Of a stretch of DNA of 64,000 bases, positions 31,883 through 38,875 are shown in pieces. The position numbers and the translations under genes were made by a program. Under the pieces are notes generated by a model. It worked only from the letters and a program-made list of their open reading frames with translations, was not told the DNA's origin and searched no databases. The DNA is from Streptomyces sp. NBC_00620 (GTDB taxonomy: Bacteria > Actinomycetota > Actinomycetes > Streptomycetales > Streptomycetaceae), in NCBI RefSeq assembly GCF_026341825.1, contig NZ_JAPENY010000001.1, forward strand, positions 3,286,001 through 3,350,000. The letters are read 5' to 3'. The first letter of the stretch is position 1; every line of letters starts with the position of its first letter.

Positions 31883-32125
31883 GTGCCCGTGACCGACATC
31901 GAACGCCTGATCCTGCTGGAGCGATCCGCCGAGACCGAGCGCGCCAAGCTCGCGGGTCTCATGGGGCCGGAGTATGAGGAGCAGTGGCGTGCCTGGCGGC
32001 GGGCGTCCGAGGCGGTGCAAGCGGCGATCACCGAGCATGCGACCGCGACCGACCAGAACCGGTACGAGGTGGAGCAGGCAGTGAAGGCGGCGGTGCGGCA
32101 CGCGGAGGAGGACCCGGCCGGGTAG
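31883..32125 (+). CDS. Small helical protein of the plus-strand island
   Basis: This 80-residue protein starts at GTG 31883 (in-frame GTG at 31889 also possible). It is almost entirely helical and charged: IERLILLERSAETERAKLAG, then EAVQAAITEHATATDQNRYE. It lies between two terminator-like hairpins, so it may be its own unit. No family is recognised. Confidence 0.55.
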   Translation: MPVTDIERLILLERSAETERAKLAGLMGPEYEEQWRAWRRASEAVQAAITEHATATDQNRYEVEQAVKAAVRHAEEDPAG

Positions 32126-32138
32126 GCGCCGCTGACTG

Positions 32139-32171
32139 TCGGGCCCCCGGCTCGACGGGGCGGGGGCCCGA
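32139..32171 (+). terminator. Terminator after the 80-residue gene
   Basis: An 11-bp perfect stem, TCGGGCCCCCG with CGGGGGCCCGA, has an 11-base loop and lies 14 bases past the stop at 32125. Confidence 0.7.
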
Positions 32172-32187
32172 TGTAAGAATCGAACGT

Positions 32188-32595
32188 ATGAACGAGATGC
32201 TGCCCCCGGATCCTGCGCGCCTGCGCGTGATCTTGGCGCACCTCGAGCAGCAGCTCGCGAACGAAGAGACCGTGGTCACCTACCTGCGGCTCCAGCGCGA
32301 CGCCGTCCAGCGTGCTCTCGCCGCCGTCGGCCAGCAGCAGCGGACCCGGCAGCGGGAGGACCGCGGCCTCGGGAAGCGGGATCGCCGCCTCGGTGACGGG
32401 AAGGGCTTCATGGCGGAGCAGGTGATGCGCCCCCTGCGGCATGTGGCGCTGCATGTCGACGACTGCCCGATGGCCAACGGGCCGACGCGCGTGATCACCG
32501 AGGCGGAGCTGCGGACCAGTCTCCATGATCCGGAAGCGTTCCATCTGTGCGAGTTCTGCCAGCCTCAGGAACGGCTTGACGAAGTGTCCGCCTGA
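32188..32595 (+). CDS. DUF6233-like protein
   Basis: This 135-residue protein begins MNEMLPPDPARLRVILAHLE and has a long basic helix. Its C-terminal half carries HVDDCPMANGPTRVITEAEL and AFHLCEFCQPQ, a His/Cys pattern that could bind zinc. This order matches proteins annotated DUF6233, frequent in Streptomyces integrative elements and phages. The function is unknown. It lies in the plus-strand island downstream of a terminator, so it needs its own promoter. Confidence 0.65.
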   Translation: MNEMLPPDPARLRVILAHLEQQLANEETVVTYLRLQRDAVQRALAAVGQQQRTRQREDRGLGKRDRRLGDGKGFMAEQVMRPLRHVALHVDDCPMANGPTRVITEAELRTSLHDPEAFHLCEFCQPQERLDEVSA

Positions 32596-32620
32596 CGGCG
32601 GTCCACCGGTGGCCTCTGAG

Positions 32621-32629
32621 TTATCCACA
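32621..32629 (+). other. DnaA-box-like TTATCCACA
   Basis: TTATCCACA matches the consensus DnaA box and lies in a non-coding gap between plus-strand genes. A second copy is at 39581. A lone box could occur by chance. Confidence 0.35.
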
Positions 32630-32693
32630 GGCCGGAGCGGGATCTCGGCATCCGCTCTACCGTGGCGCTCCTGTTGATCACAAGGGGGGCGTT

Positions 32694-32942
32694 ATGCACA
32701 GGCACGGCACCGTGTTCGAGGACCTCGCTGTCGAGGTCATGGCCCAGTTGCCGAGCGACGATGCGCGGCGCGAGGTGCTCGCGCTCATCGAGGTCGTACG
32801 GGCGGATCCGTGGGCGTGGCCGGACGTACGGGACCCCGGCAGCGTTGAGGAGATCCGCGAGGCGTTCGGGCCGCTCTGCTGGATCCAGTACATGCCGCAT
32901 GCCGGGGCCGTCGAAGTCCGGGAGATCGGGTGGGCTGGGTGA
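32694..32942 (+). CDS. Small protein with possible RelE/ParE-like fold
   Basis: This is an 82-residue protein with an AAGGGGGGCG site upstream. The order is a helix (FEDLAVEVMAQLPSDDARRE), a second helix (LALIEVVRADPWAWPD), then strands PLCWIQYMPHAG and AVEVREIGW. That helix-helix-beta-hairpin pattern resembles RelE/ParE-type toxins and similar Streptomyces proteins. No antitoxin is obvious next to it. The toxin idea is weak. Confidence 0.55.
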   Translation: MHRHGTVFEDLAVEVMAQLPSDDARREVLALIEVVRADPWAWPDVRDPGSVEEIREAFGPLCWIQYMPHAGAVEVREIGWAG

Positions 32943-32953
32943 GTCCGGCCGGG

Positions 32954-33622
32954 TCAGGCCGCGGTCGCCTGCCCGATGGGCTCAGCACTGTCGTCGTGGT
33001 CGTTGCCGGGCTGGTGGTGCAGCAGGGCGAGCCAGCGCTCCGGCGGGTACGGGCACAGGCACCAGCTGCAGCTGACGCGTTGGCCGGGTTGGGCCCAGAG
33101 CTCGGCGCCGCACACGATGCCGGACTGGTCTACCGCGATGCACGTGCCCAGGAGCGTGCCCTTCTTGTGGGGCTCGGGGGGCTGGGCGGCGGCCTGGATG
33201 CGGTGGACGAGTTGCTGGAGCTCGCGGCCGAGCTGGGGGCCTTGGTCCCACAGGGCGATGAAGTGGATCTGGCCGAGCAGGTCGGCGGCCGCGGCGCGGA
33301 CCCGGTGCGCGAGGCCACCGGTGCGTGGCCGGGGCTGCATACGGCGGGCTTGGCGTATGGCGTCGCTCCAGTCCTCGAGGACGCCGGCGATCCCGCCGGC
33401 CGCGCGCAGGTCTAGGACCTCGGCGCTGACGGGGAGGGGTGCTTCGGCGGGGCGGACGCGGCCGCCGTACTGGACGGTGCCGGTCGTGCCGGGGGTGAGC
33501 CAGACCTCGAGGGAGGCCCACATGCGGGGCAGCCGCTGCAGGAGCTCGCGGGTGGTGAGGGTGCAGTCGGCGCAGAGGGTGCCGTATCTGAGGTGGTTCG
33601 TGGTGCACAGGGTGCAGATCAT
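32954..33622 (-). CDS. Zinc-ribbon phage protein
   Basis: This 222-residue protein starts MICTLCTTNHLRYGTLCADC, a clear four-Cys ribbon at the N-terminus. A second possible cluster lies at the C-terminal part (IVCGAELWA, SCSWCLCPYP). Between them are helical segments (TRELLQRLPRMWASLEVWLT). Proteins of this layout are common in the early regions of Streptomyces phages. The function is unknown; nucleic-acid binding is plausible. Confidence 0.7.
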   Translation of the reverse strand: MICTLCTTNHLRYGTLCADCTLTTRELLQRLPRMWASLEVWLTPGTTGTVQYGGRVRPAEAPLPVSAEVLDLRAAGGIAGVLEDWSDAIRQARRMQPRPRTGGLAHRVRAAAADLLGQIHFIALWDQGPQLGRELQQLVHRIQAAAQPPEPHKKGTLLGTCIAVDQSGIVCGAELWAQPGQRVSCSWCLCPYPPERWLALLHHQPGNDHDDSAEPIGQATAA

Positions 33623-34119
33623 GGTGCGCCCCTTTCCTGCTGGTCGTGCTGTTCGGGGTCGTGGTCGGGCCACTCGATGTGGCCGCCTCCGTAGCCGCGG
33701 ATGAGGTCCGCGAGGGTGGGGGCGGCGGAGGTCAGCCCGTATATGGGGTCGTCGACGACGAGGGCCTGGCCGTCTTCCAGCTCCCACCCGTCGAAGACGT
33801 GGTGGTGCAGGTGCAGATGGAAGTGCCGGCCCTGGCCGGGGCCGACGCGGAAGAGGATCGACGTGTGGTTGTGGAAGTCGATCCGCTCGTCGCCGTAGGC
33901 GCGCACTACACGCCGGACGTGGCGGTCACCCTCGTACGCCTGGACGAAGAGGGCGAACCCCTCGTGGAGCTCGCGGCGGTTGTCGAAGTACAGAGTGCGC
34001 GCCTGGTTGCAGCAGGCCTGGCGCAGGAGTTCCGGATCGTTGCCGGCGACAGCGGCGGCCACGGAGCCTGGCGTATAGCCGTCCCTGAGGAGTGCGGCTG
34101 CTCGCGGGAGCGGCTTCAC
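33619..34119 (-). CDS. Hypothetical early protein
   Basis: This 166-residue protein starts at GTG 34119 (GTGA overlap). It has a helical N-terminus (PLPRAAALLRDGYTPGSVAA) and a beta-rich, His-rich centre (FHNHTSILFR, HFHLHLHHHVFDGWE) that could bind metal. It ends acidic. It is coupled to the zinc-ribbon gene by a four-base overlap. No family is recognised. Confidence 0.6.
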   Translation of the reverse strand: MKPLPRAAALLRDGYTPGSVAAAVAGNDPELLRQACCNQARTLYFDNRRELHEGFALFVQAYEGDRHVRRVVRAYGDERIDFHNHTSILFRVGPGQGRHFHLHLHHHVFDGWELEDGQALVVDDPIYGLTSAAPTLADLIRGYGGGHIEWPDHDPEQHDQQERGAP

Positions 34120-34541
34120 CGTGCCCTCCAGATGACGGGCGGCCGTACGGGCTGGCTGAGGGTGAGGCACCCGTAGCCGTCGCCGATGCCGGTCTCCTCG
34201 AGGACGCGCTGGACCTGGTCGAACTGGCGCTGCGCCTCCCTGGGGCGGATGCCGAGCTGGCGTGCGAGGCGGTGCACCGTGCGGAGCTGGCGGACGAGGA
34301 GCTCCGCGAAGAGCGGGTGCATTGCGGTGCGTCCGGTGTCGGAGAGCGGGACCTTGGACGTGAACTCCGTGGTGAAGCTGTACTTGAGCAGGTAGGGCCA
34401 GGGGGACGGCTCCGGGGGCTGGTGCTCGAGCCTGATGTCCGCGACGCCCGGGCCGAAGCTGACATCCCACGGCTCGAGGGCCTCGTCGAGGATGTAGAAG
34501 ATCGGTGTCCAGCCCTTCCACTCCGTGGTCTCTGCCTCCAC
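34116..34541 (-). CDS. Hypothetical early protein
   Basis: This 141-residue protein starts at GTG 34541. The first half is beta-rich with several Trp (WKGWTPIFYILDEALEPWDV). The second half is helical (LLVRQLRTVHRLARQLGIRP, QRQFDQVQRVLEETG) and may include an HTH-like turn at LARQLGIRPREAQ. A DNA-binding role is possible. It is part of the 33-36 kb early string. Confidence 0.55.
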   Translation of the reverse strand: MEAETTEWKGWTPIFYILDEALEPWDVSFGPGVADIRLEHQPPEPSPWPYLLKYSFTTEFTSKVPLSDTGRTAMHPLFAELLVRQLRTVHRLARQLGIRPREAQRQFDQVQRVLEETGIGDGYGCLTLSQPVRPPVIWRAR

Positions 34542-34543
34542 GA

Positions 34544-35494
34544 TCAGCCCCCCGTCTCGCTGGCCTTGAGGGCAGCACGGAACTCGTCGTGGACGGCGTC
34601 GTCCAGGCCGAGCTCGTCGGGGCGCGTCTCGCCTTTGAGCGCCGCCAGGATGCAGCCGATGGCGTGCGCCGACGGGATGTCCTTCCGGTCGATGGCCGCC
34701 TGGTGCCAGTGGCGGGCAGTGAAGTCGGCGGCGCGCAGACGCTGCTCGGGCAGGGCGGGCGTGTCCTCTTCAGCGGCGAGGGACTCGGTGTGGAGGCGGA
34801 CTGCCTCGTCGACCATCTCGCGGGTGAGGTGCGTGCCCTCGGTGAAGCGTGCCGCACGGATCGCCTCGGCCTCCTCCCGGCTGAGGACGACGTCGGCGGT
34901 GATGTAGCCGGCGAACTCGCCGAGCGGGTTCGCGGTCGGGTAGAGGGGGCGAAAGGGCGAGGGCTGTGGGGCGTCGTCCACCCGCTGTGGGGCGCTGGCC
35001 TGCTGCTCCTCGGCGGGGTGGACTAGTTCCTCAGCTGAGGGGCTGGGCTCGTCCACCCCCTCAGCGGCTGGGAGCCCGGTCGGCGTGTCGTCCGTCGGCG
35101 GCAGCTCGAGGTCGAGTTCATGGCGCAGCCGCCAGATCCTTTGCCCCGTCCAGCACCCCAGTTCGTAGCGCTTGGCGACCTTCTCGGGCAGCGCTTTGGC
35201 CATACGGGCGTGGGCCAGGACGTGCAGCCACACGCCGTCGATCCACTCGGTGTGCGCGTGGCGGCTGCGGCACCAGTGCGCCGGTGGCCGCGCCTTGTCA
35301 TCGAAGCGGTGGCCCGGGCAGCCGAACTCGACTGGTGCACCCGACCAGCGGACGATCACCAGGTCGCAGTCCGCGTGTCCGTTGATGCCGGCGCGGATGC
35401 TGTCTTCAGCTTCCGCGGCCGTGTTGTGGCCGAGATCGGTGACGTCGACAGCGGGGTCGTGGGAGAGGCAGGCGATGTGGAAGGTGCTGCTCAT
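34544..35494 (-). CDS. Hypothetical early protein
   Basis: This 316-residue protein starts MSSTFHIACLSHDPAVDVTD. The N-terminal domain is rich in His and Trp (FDDKARPPAHWCRSRHAHTE, DGVWLHVLAHARMAKALPEK). It is followed by an acidic Pro/Glu linker and a helical C-terminal domain (RLRAADFTARHWHQAAIDRK). No catalytic motif stands out. It is read in one string with both neighbours. Confidence 0.6.
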   Translation of the reverse strand: MSSTFHIACLSHDPAVDVTDLGHNTAAEAEDSIRAGINGHADCDLVIVRWSGAPVEFGCPGHRFDDKARPPAHWCRSRHAHTEWIDGVWLHVLAHARMAKALPEKVAKRYELGCWTGQRIWRLRHELDLELPPTDDTPTGLPAAEGVDEPSPSAEELVHPAEEQQASAPQRVDDAPQPSPFRPLYPTANPLGEFAGYITADVVLSREEAEAIRAARFTEGTHLTREMVDEAVRLHTESLAAEEDTPALPEQRLRAADFTARHWHQAAIDRKDIPSAHAIGCILAALKGETRPDELGLDDAVHDEFRAALKASETGG

Positions 35495-35814
35495 GGGGTG
35501 TCCCTCGTGAGGCTGGTTCTCGTGGGGTCGGTGCAGTTGCGGTGGACCTGGCCGTGTGAGGCGGCGCCGAGGAGGCAGCACGGTTTCAGCGGTGCCGGGT
35601 TCTCACCGAGGGCCCTGCGTCTGGCCCAATCGCACTCGGTCCGGGCCCGCCGAAGCCTGCGTGTCTCGCGAGCGGCAGCCTCGAGGAGGACCAGGACGCC
35701 GACCCCGAACACGACGGCGACCACGTGCATCCCGCGGTAGACGCACACGGTGGCGGCCACGGCGAGGAGCAGGGTGCCGGCGGCTGCGCCGTACTGGTAG
35801 CGGCGGTGTGTCAC
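35491..35814 (-). CDS. Small membrane protein of the early region
   Basis: This 107-residue protein has two adjacent hydrophobic helices (about 8-25 and 29-46). Then comes a basic, Arg-rich helix (EAAARETRRLRRARTECDWA) and a Cys/Pro-rich end with KPCCLLGAASHGQVH. Similar proteins recur in Streptomyces phage early regions. The function is unknown; a membrane-linked role in takeover or exclusion is possible. Confidence 0.6.
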   Translation of the reverse strand: MTHRRYQYGAAAGTLLLAVAATVCVYRGMHVVAVVFGVGVLVLLEAAARETRRLRRARTECDWARRRALGENPAPLKPCCLLGAASHGQVHRNCTDPTRTSLTRDTP

Positions 35815-35823
35815 CCGGGTCCC

Positions 35824-36435
35824 CTAGTTCGCTCGGCCGTGGTGCGGGTCGAGGAGGTGGTTGAGGGTCTGGTGGATGGATTGGCGCCAGGCCGCGCGGT
35901 ACCGGTCGGGGGCGTCGCCGGTCTCCGGGGTGAGGACTCCGTTCACACATGCCGTCGCGCACAGGCGGACCAGGTCCCGTGCCTGGTCGTCGGTGCAGGT
36001 GAACTGCTCGACGACGTTGACCGGGGTCAGGACCGCCTCGGCGAGGCTGCGGCTGTTGAAGGTGGCCGCTTCGTGCGGGCCGTGCTCGGGGTTGAGGGCG
36101 AACACGACCAGCTCGTGGGTGACGCCCGGGCGCTGCCTGAAGGGAGGCGGTGTGTTGGGGAGGTCAGCGAGGGAGATGAGGCCGATCACGTACTGGTCCC
36201 AGATGGGGTGCCATTCCGGGGCGGTGAGGATCCACTGGTCGAGGGCGGCAGGGTTGTCGGCGTGTGTCTCGGCGGGTACGCGTGTGACGGTGCCGTACTT
36301 GCCGGTCACATGGTCGGGCTGGGGCTGCTCGGGCATCTGGGTACTCCGGTTGTTGCGGTGGATGAGGACGGGCATGACGACGGCGGCCGCGGCGAACATG
36401 AGCGGGCACGCAGCGCCGACAGCGGTGGCGATCAC
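35824..36435 (-). CDS. Membrane-anchored hypothetical protein
   Basis: This 203-residue protein starts at GTG 36435 (GTGA overlap). One N-terminal helix is present (ATAVGAACPLMFAAAAVVMP). A cytoplasmic part follows with WILTAPEWHPIWDQYVIGLI, LVVFALNPEHGPHEA and a C-terminal helix. It may be an N-anchored protein of the early string. No family is recognised. Confidence 0.6.
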   Translation of the reverse strand: MIATAVGAACPLMFAAAAVVMPVLIHRNNRSTQMPEQPQPDHVTGKYGTVTRVPAETHADNPAALDQWILTAPEWHPIWDQYVIGLISLADLPNTPPPFRQRPGVTHELVVFALNPEHGPHEAATFNSRSLAEAVLTPVNVVEQFTCTDDQARDLVRLCATACVNGVLTPETGDAPDRYRAAWRQSIHQTLNHLLDPHHGRAN

Positions 36436-37295
36436 GTCGGCTCCTCGGCGACCGCGGCGCGCCTGTCGATGGCCTCGATCCACGCGACCTTCACCGCCGC
36501 GTCTTGGATCAGCTCGGCGCGCAGCTTCGCCGGGTCCGACTCGGCGAGCGCCTCGCAGTGCTCCTCGTCGGCGATGAGCAGCCACGTGACGGTGCCCCGT
36601 TCGGCAGCTGCCTGGCAGTTGCGCTGCGCGTCCTCGGCGATCCTGCGGGCCTCGTAACCGCCGGTGCCGTCGGGGTGGTTCTGCTCGCCCCACTCGCCGT
36701 CCTGCCGGATGCGCTCGGCGAGGACCTCGGACAGGACGCGGTCGGTGATGACGCTCGGGTTGCGGGTCGTGGGCTGCGCCTCGTCGGCCACACGGCGCAG
36801 CTCGGCCACGATCTCCTCGGGGAGTACGAACCCCGGGTAGCCCCGCATGGCTTCGACGCGGGCGATCACTTCGGCGAGCACGGTGGCCCGGCCAGCGTCC
36901 GCGGGGAGGACAGCCAACACCGCGTCGGCGAGCTTGCGGTAGCGGTCCGAGGTCGGCGTCGACAGGCTGCTGAAGTTGGCGGCGGCCCACTCCCAGCCGT
37001 CGGCGCGCGCCATCGTTTCGGCGATCTGCTCGCGCAGCGCGGCCCGGTCGGCAGGTGCAGACGGCACAGCAGGCGCGGCCGGGTGGGCGTCGCTCGTCGT
37101 CTCCTCTGCCCAGTGGTCGGGGCGGACGGGTTCCCAGTCGCCATAGCTAACGCGGCGGCGGACGACGACGGGGCCTGCGTCGCTGGGCAGCAGCATGCAG
37201 CCGCTCGGTGCGCCGAAGACGCTGTGGAACTCCCACTCCGGGGGCGGCGTGCAGGGGAGCAGGCTCTTGCGGATCGGCTCGTCGGTGTCGGTCAT
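36432..37295 (-). CDS. Hypothetical protein with a conserved phage C-terminal domain
   Basis: This is a 287-residue protein. The middle resembles the short protein-count domain often found in Streptomyces (ADRAALREQIAETMARADGW, RYRKLADAVLAVLPADAG). The C-terminal 100 residues (SEVLAERIRQDGEWGEQNHP, GTVTWLLIADEEHCEALAES, AVKVAWIEAIDRR) form a helical domain seen widely in phages, perhaps a MazG-like nucleotide pyrophosphohydrolase relative. The latter is only a suggestion from the E/H/D pattern. Confidence 0.62.
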   Translation of the reverse strand: MTDTDEPIRKSLLPCTPPPEWEFHSVFGAPSGCMLLPSDAGPVVVRRRVSYGDWEPVRPDHWAEETTSDAHPAAPAVPSAPADRAALREQIAETMARADGWEWAAANFSSLSTPTSDRYRKLADAVLAVLPADAGRATVLAEVIARVEAMRGYPGFVLPEEIVAELRRVADEAQPTTRNPSVITDRVLSEVLAERIRQDGEWGEQNHPDGTGGYEARRIAEDAQRNCQAAAERGTVTWLLIADEEHCEALAESDPAKLRAELIQDAAVKVAWIEAIDRRAAVAEEPT

Positions 37296-37528
37296 GCCAT
37301 GTCCGTTTCTTCCAGGGGGAGTTGGCCGTCACCGGCCGGGGCGGGCTGGTTGAGGGCGGCGCGTACGCGGGCGGCGCTCGGTATGGCGGTGAGGGCGAGG
37401 AGCTGGCGGACGGCATTGCGCTCGGCGCGGGTGAGCTTGCGCCAGCAGCGGCCGCCGATCCGGCGCCGGCGGGCGAGGCCGGACCGGACGGGCTGGCGGC
37501 ACAGCTGGCACTCGACGGGCTCGCTCAC
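37292..37528 (-). CDS. Small zinc-finger protein, DUF6011-like
   Basis: This 78-residue protein starts at GTG 37528. A CQLCRQPVRSGLARRRRIGG segment with GGRCWRKL gives a three- or four-Cys zinc knuckle, and a helical part follows (RNAVRQLLALTAIPSAARVR). The pattern matches small DUF6011-type zinc proteins in actinophages. It overlaps both neighbours by four bases. Confidence 0.65.
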   Translation of the reverse strand: MSEPVECQLCRQPVRSGLARRRRIGGRCWRKLTRAERNAVRQLLALTAIPSAARVRAALNQPAPAGDGQLPLEETDMA

Positions 37529-38052
37529 AGCTGCACGCCCTCGAGCGCGTACGTGATGGCCGCGTTGATCTCGGCCTGGTGGTGCTCCTGGTCCGACTCT
37601 TCGCGTGCCTTCTGCTCAGCCCGCTCGCGCGCGCAGTCGGGGCAGTACGCGGGTGCGCCGTCGTTGAGGATCCAGGGGCCTTCCCACTCGTGGTCGTGGG
37701 CCCAACTGGCAGCAGCGTCGCGCGACTCGAAGTACCAGGGCATGCCGTCGTCGTGGCTGGCGACGGCCTCGCAGGTATCGGTGCTGCAGACGAGGGAGTA
37801 GACGGGCTGGGTGCGCTTACGGATGGGCATGACGTGCTGCTCCTGGTGTGCTGGGCGGGACAGGGGGCGGCCGACGACGTACCCGGCGATGCCTGCGCAG
37901 AGCGCGGCCCTGTGCCGGGCCTGCTCCTCCGGGACGCAGGGCTCATAGCGGGGCGGCAGGGCAGGCATGGTGCGGTGCACCTGCGGTGTCCGCCATGCGG
38001 TGCCGGTGGGGTGGTCTTCGTCCGGGACGCTCTCTGCGGTGGGCGCGCTCAT
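37525..38052 (-). CDS. Early protein with two possible starts
   Basis: The frame codes 175 residues from 38052. A second, well-placed start at 37830 (AGGAGCAGCACGTC before ATG) would give 101 residues beginning MPIRKRTQPVYSLVCSTDTC. The C-terminal part has CSTDTCEAVASHDDG and PAYCPDCARERAEQKA, a four-Cys zinc site likely to form a small domain. The N-terminal 74 residues look poorly folded, with one short hydrophobic patch. The full frame overlaps the HTH-HNH gene end by four bases. Confidence 0.6.
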   Translation of the reverse strand: MSAPTAESVPDEDHPTGTAWRTPQVHRTMPALPPRYEPCVPEEQARHRAALCAGIAGYVVGRPLSRPAHQEQHVMPIRKRTQPVYSLVCSTDTCEAVASHDDGMPWYFESRDAAASWAHDHEWEGPWILNDGAPAYCPDCARERAEQKAREESDQEHHQAEINAAITYALEGVQL

Positions 38053-38513
38053 GAGCCGCTCCCCGCACGGGAGTTACCGAAGATCGCCTCGTACGTGTCT
38101 GCGGTGCGCTCGCGGATCAGGTCGTCGGTGACGTGGTCTCCGGCGAGGCAGCCCGCCTCGTCGCAGGAGGTGAGGACGTAGCCGATGGGCTCGCGCCCGT
38201 AGCGGGCACGGAATGCGACGTGGCGGGCGTTGTGGTTGCGCCCGTCGCCCCACACGACGGGCATGGCGCCGGCCATCGTGCCGGTCCAGCGGGCGTGGCC
38301 GTCGCCGTATGGCTCCACGTACAGGGCGAGGGACTCCGCCACCGTCCTGCACGGCCGGGTCCGCTTGGTCTTGGGGATGTCCAGCCGCCGGCGGATGCGG
38401 CCGATCGTGGTCCGGCTCACGCCGACCTCTTGCCTGATCTCCTCGTACGTCGCCCCCTCGCGCAGCCGCTCCGCCACACGCTGTACGTCCTCGCGGGACG
38501 TGTAGTTGTTCAT
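38049..38513 (-). CDS. HTH plus HNH-type nuclease
   Basis: This 154-residue protein has an N-terminal resolvase-like HTH (VQRVAERLREGATYEEIRQE, VGVSRTTIGRIRRRLD). An HNH_3-type domain follows (HNARHVAFRARYGREPIGYV, SCDEAGCLAGDHVTDDLIRE) in which CLAGDHV would hold the final His. Such HTH-HNH proteins are typical phage homing or free-standing nucleases. The C-terminal helix includes RERTADTYEAIFGN. It is part of the early operon, so it may equally act in replication. Confidence 0.72.
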   Translation of the reverse strand: MNNYTSREDVQRVAERLREGATYEEIRQEVGVSRTTIGRIRRRLDIPKTKRTRPCRTVAESLALYVEPYGDGHARWTGTMAGAMPVVWGDGRNHNARHVAFRARYGREPIGYVLTSCDEAGCLAGDHVTDDLIRERTADTYEAIFGNSRAGSGS

Positions 38514-38875
38514 CGGCTGGTCCTCGGTCCGCCGGACTGCCCCCACAGGGGCGGCTGCACGATGGGCCTGCGCCGCGCGGGCCGGGACCTCGGCGCTGCC
38601 GGCCGCGGCTGTGCGGCGGTCGGCGCGCAGCTGGAGAAGTGGGGGACAGCCCTCCATTCCAGGAGCGCGTCCACGCAGTCCGGCTCCTCGCTGGTGAACT
38701 CGCGCACGAGCAGGCCGCCGAGGCCGTTGGTGCGGGCGGCGAGTCCGCCGACCGGGGACGGCAGCGCGTTGATCGGAGTGCGCTCGCCCTTCCTCGGGCC
38801 GCTGGCCCAGCGGATCTGGGCGCCGCAGCGGTTGCAGGTGGTGACGCCTCGGGTGGGGTGAGGGGTAGTGGGCAT
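38510..38875 (-). CDS. Small zinc-ribbon protein
   Basis: This 121-residue protein has an N-terminal CNRCGAQIRWASGPRKGERT region, half of a zinc ribbon. A His/Cys pair later (HFSSCAP) could complete it. The C-terminal 40 residues are Pro/Arg-rich and disordered. It overlaps both neighbours. The function is unknown. Confidence 0.58.
   Translation of the reverse strand: MPTTPHPTRGVTTCNRCGAQIRWASGPRKGERTPINALPSPVGGLAARTNGLGGLLVREFTSEEPDCVDALLEWRAVPHFSSCAPTAAQPRPAAPRSRPARRRPIVQPPLWGQSGGPRTSR

Noticed and set aside
32694..32942. Toxin-antitoxin system
   Set aside because: The fold is only suggestive and no antitoxin-like partner is adjacent, so it is listed only as a possible RelE/ParE-like fold.
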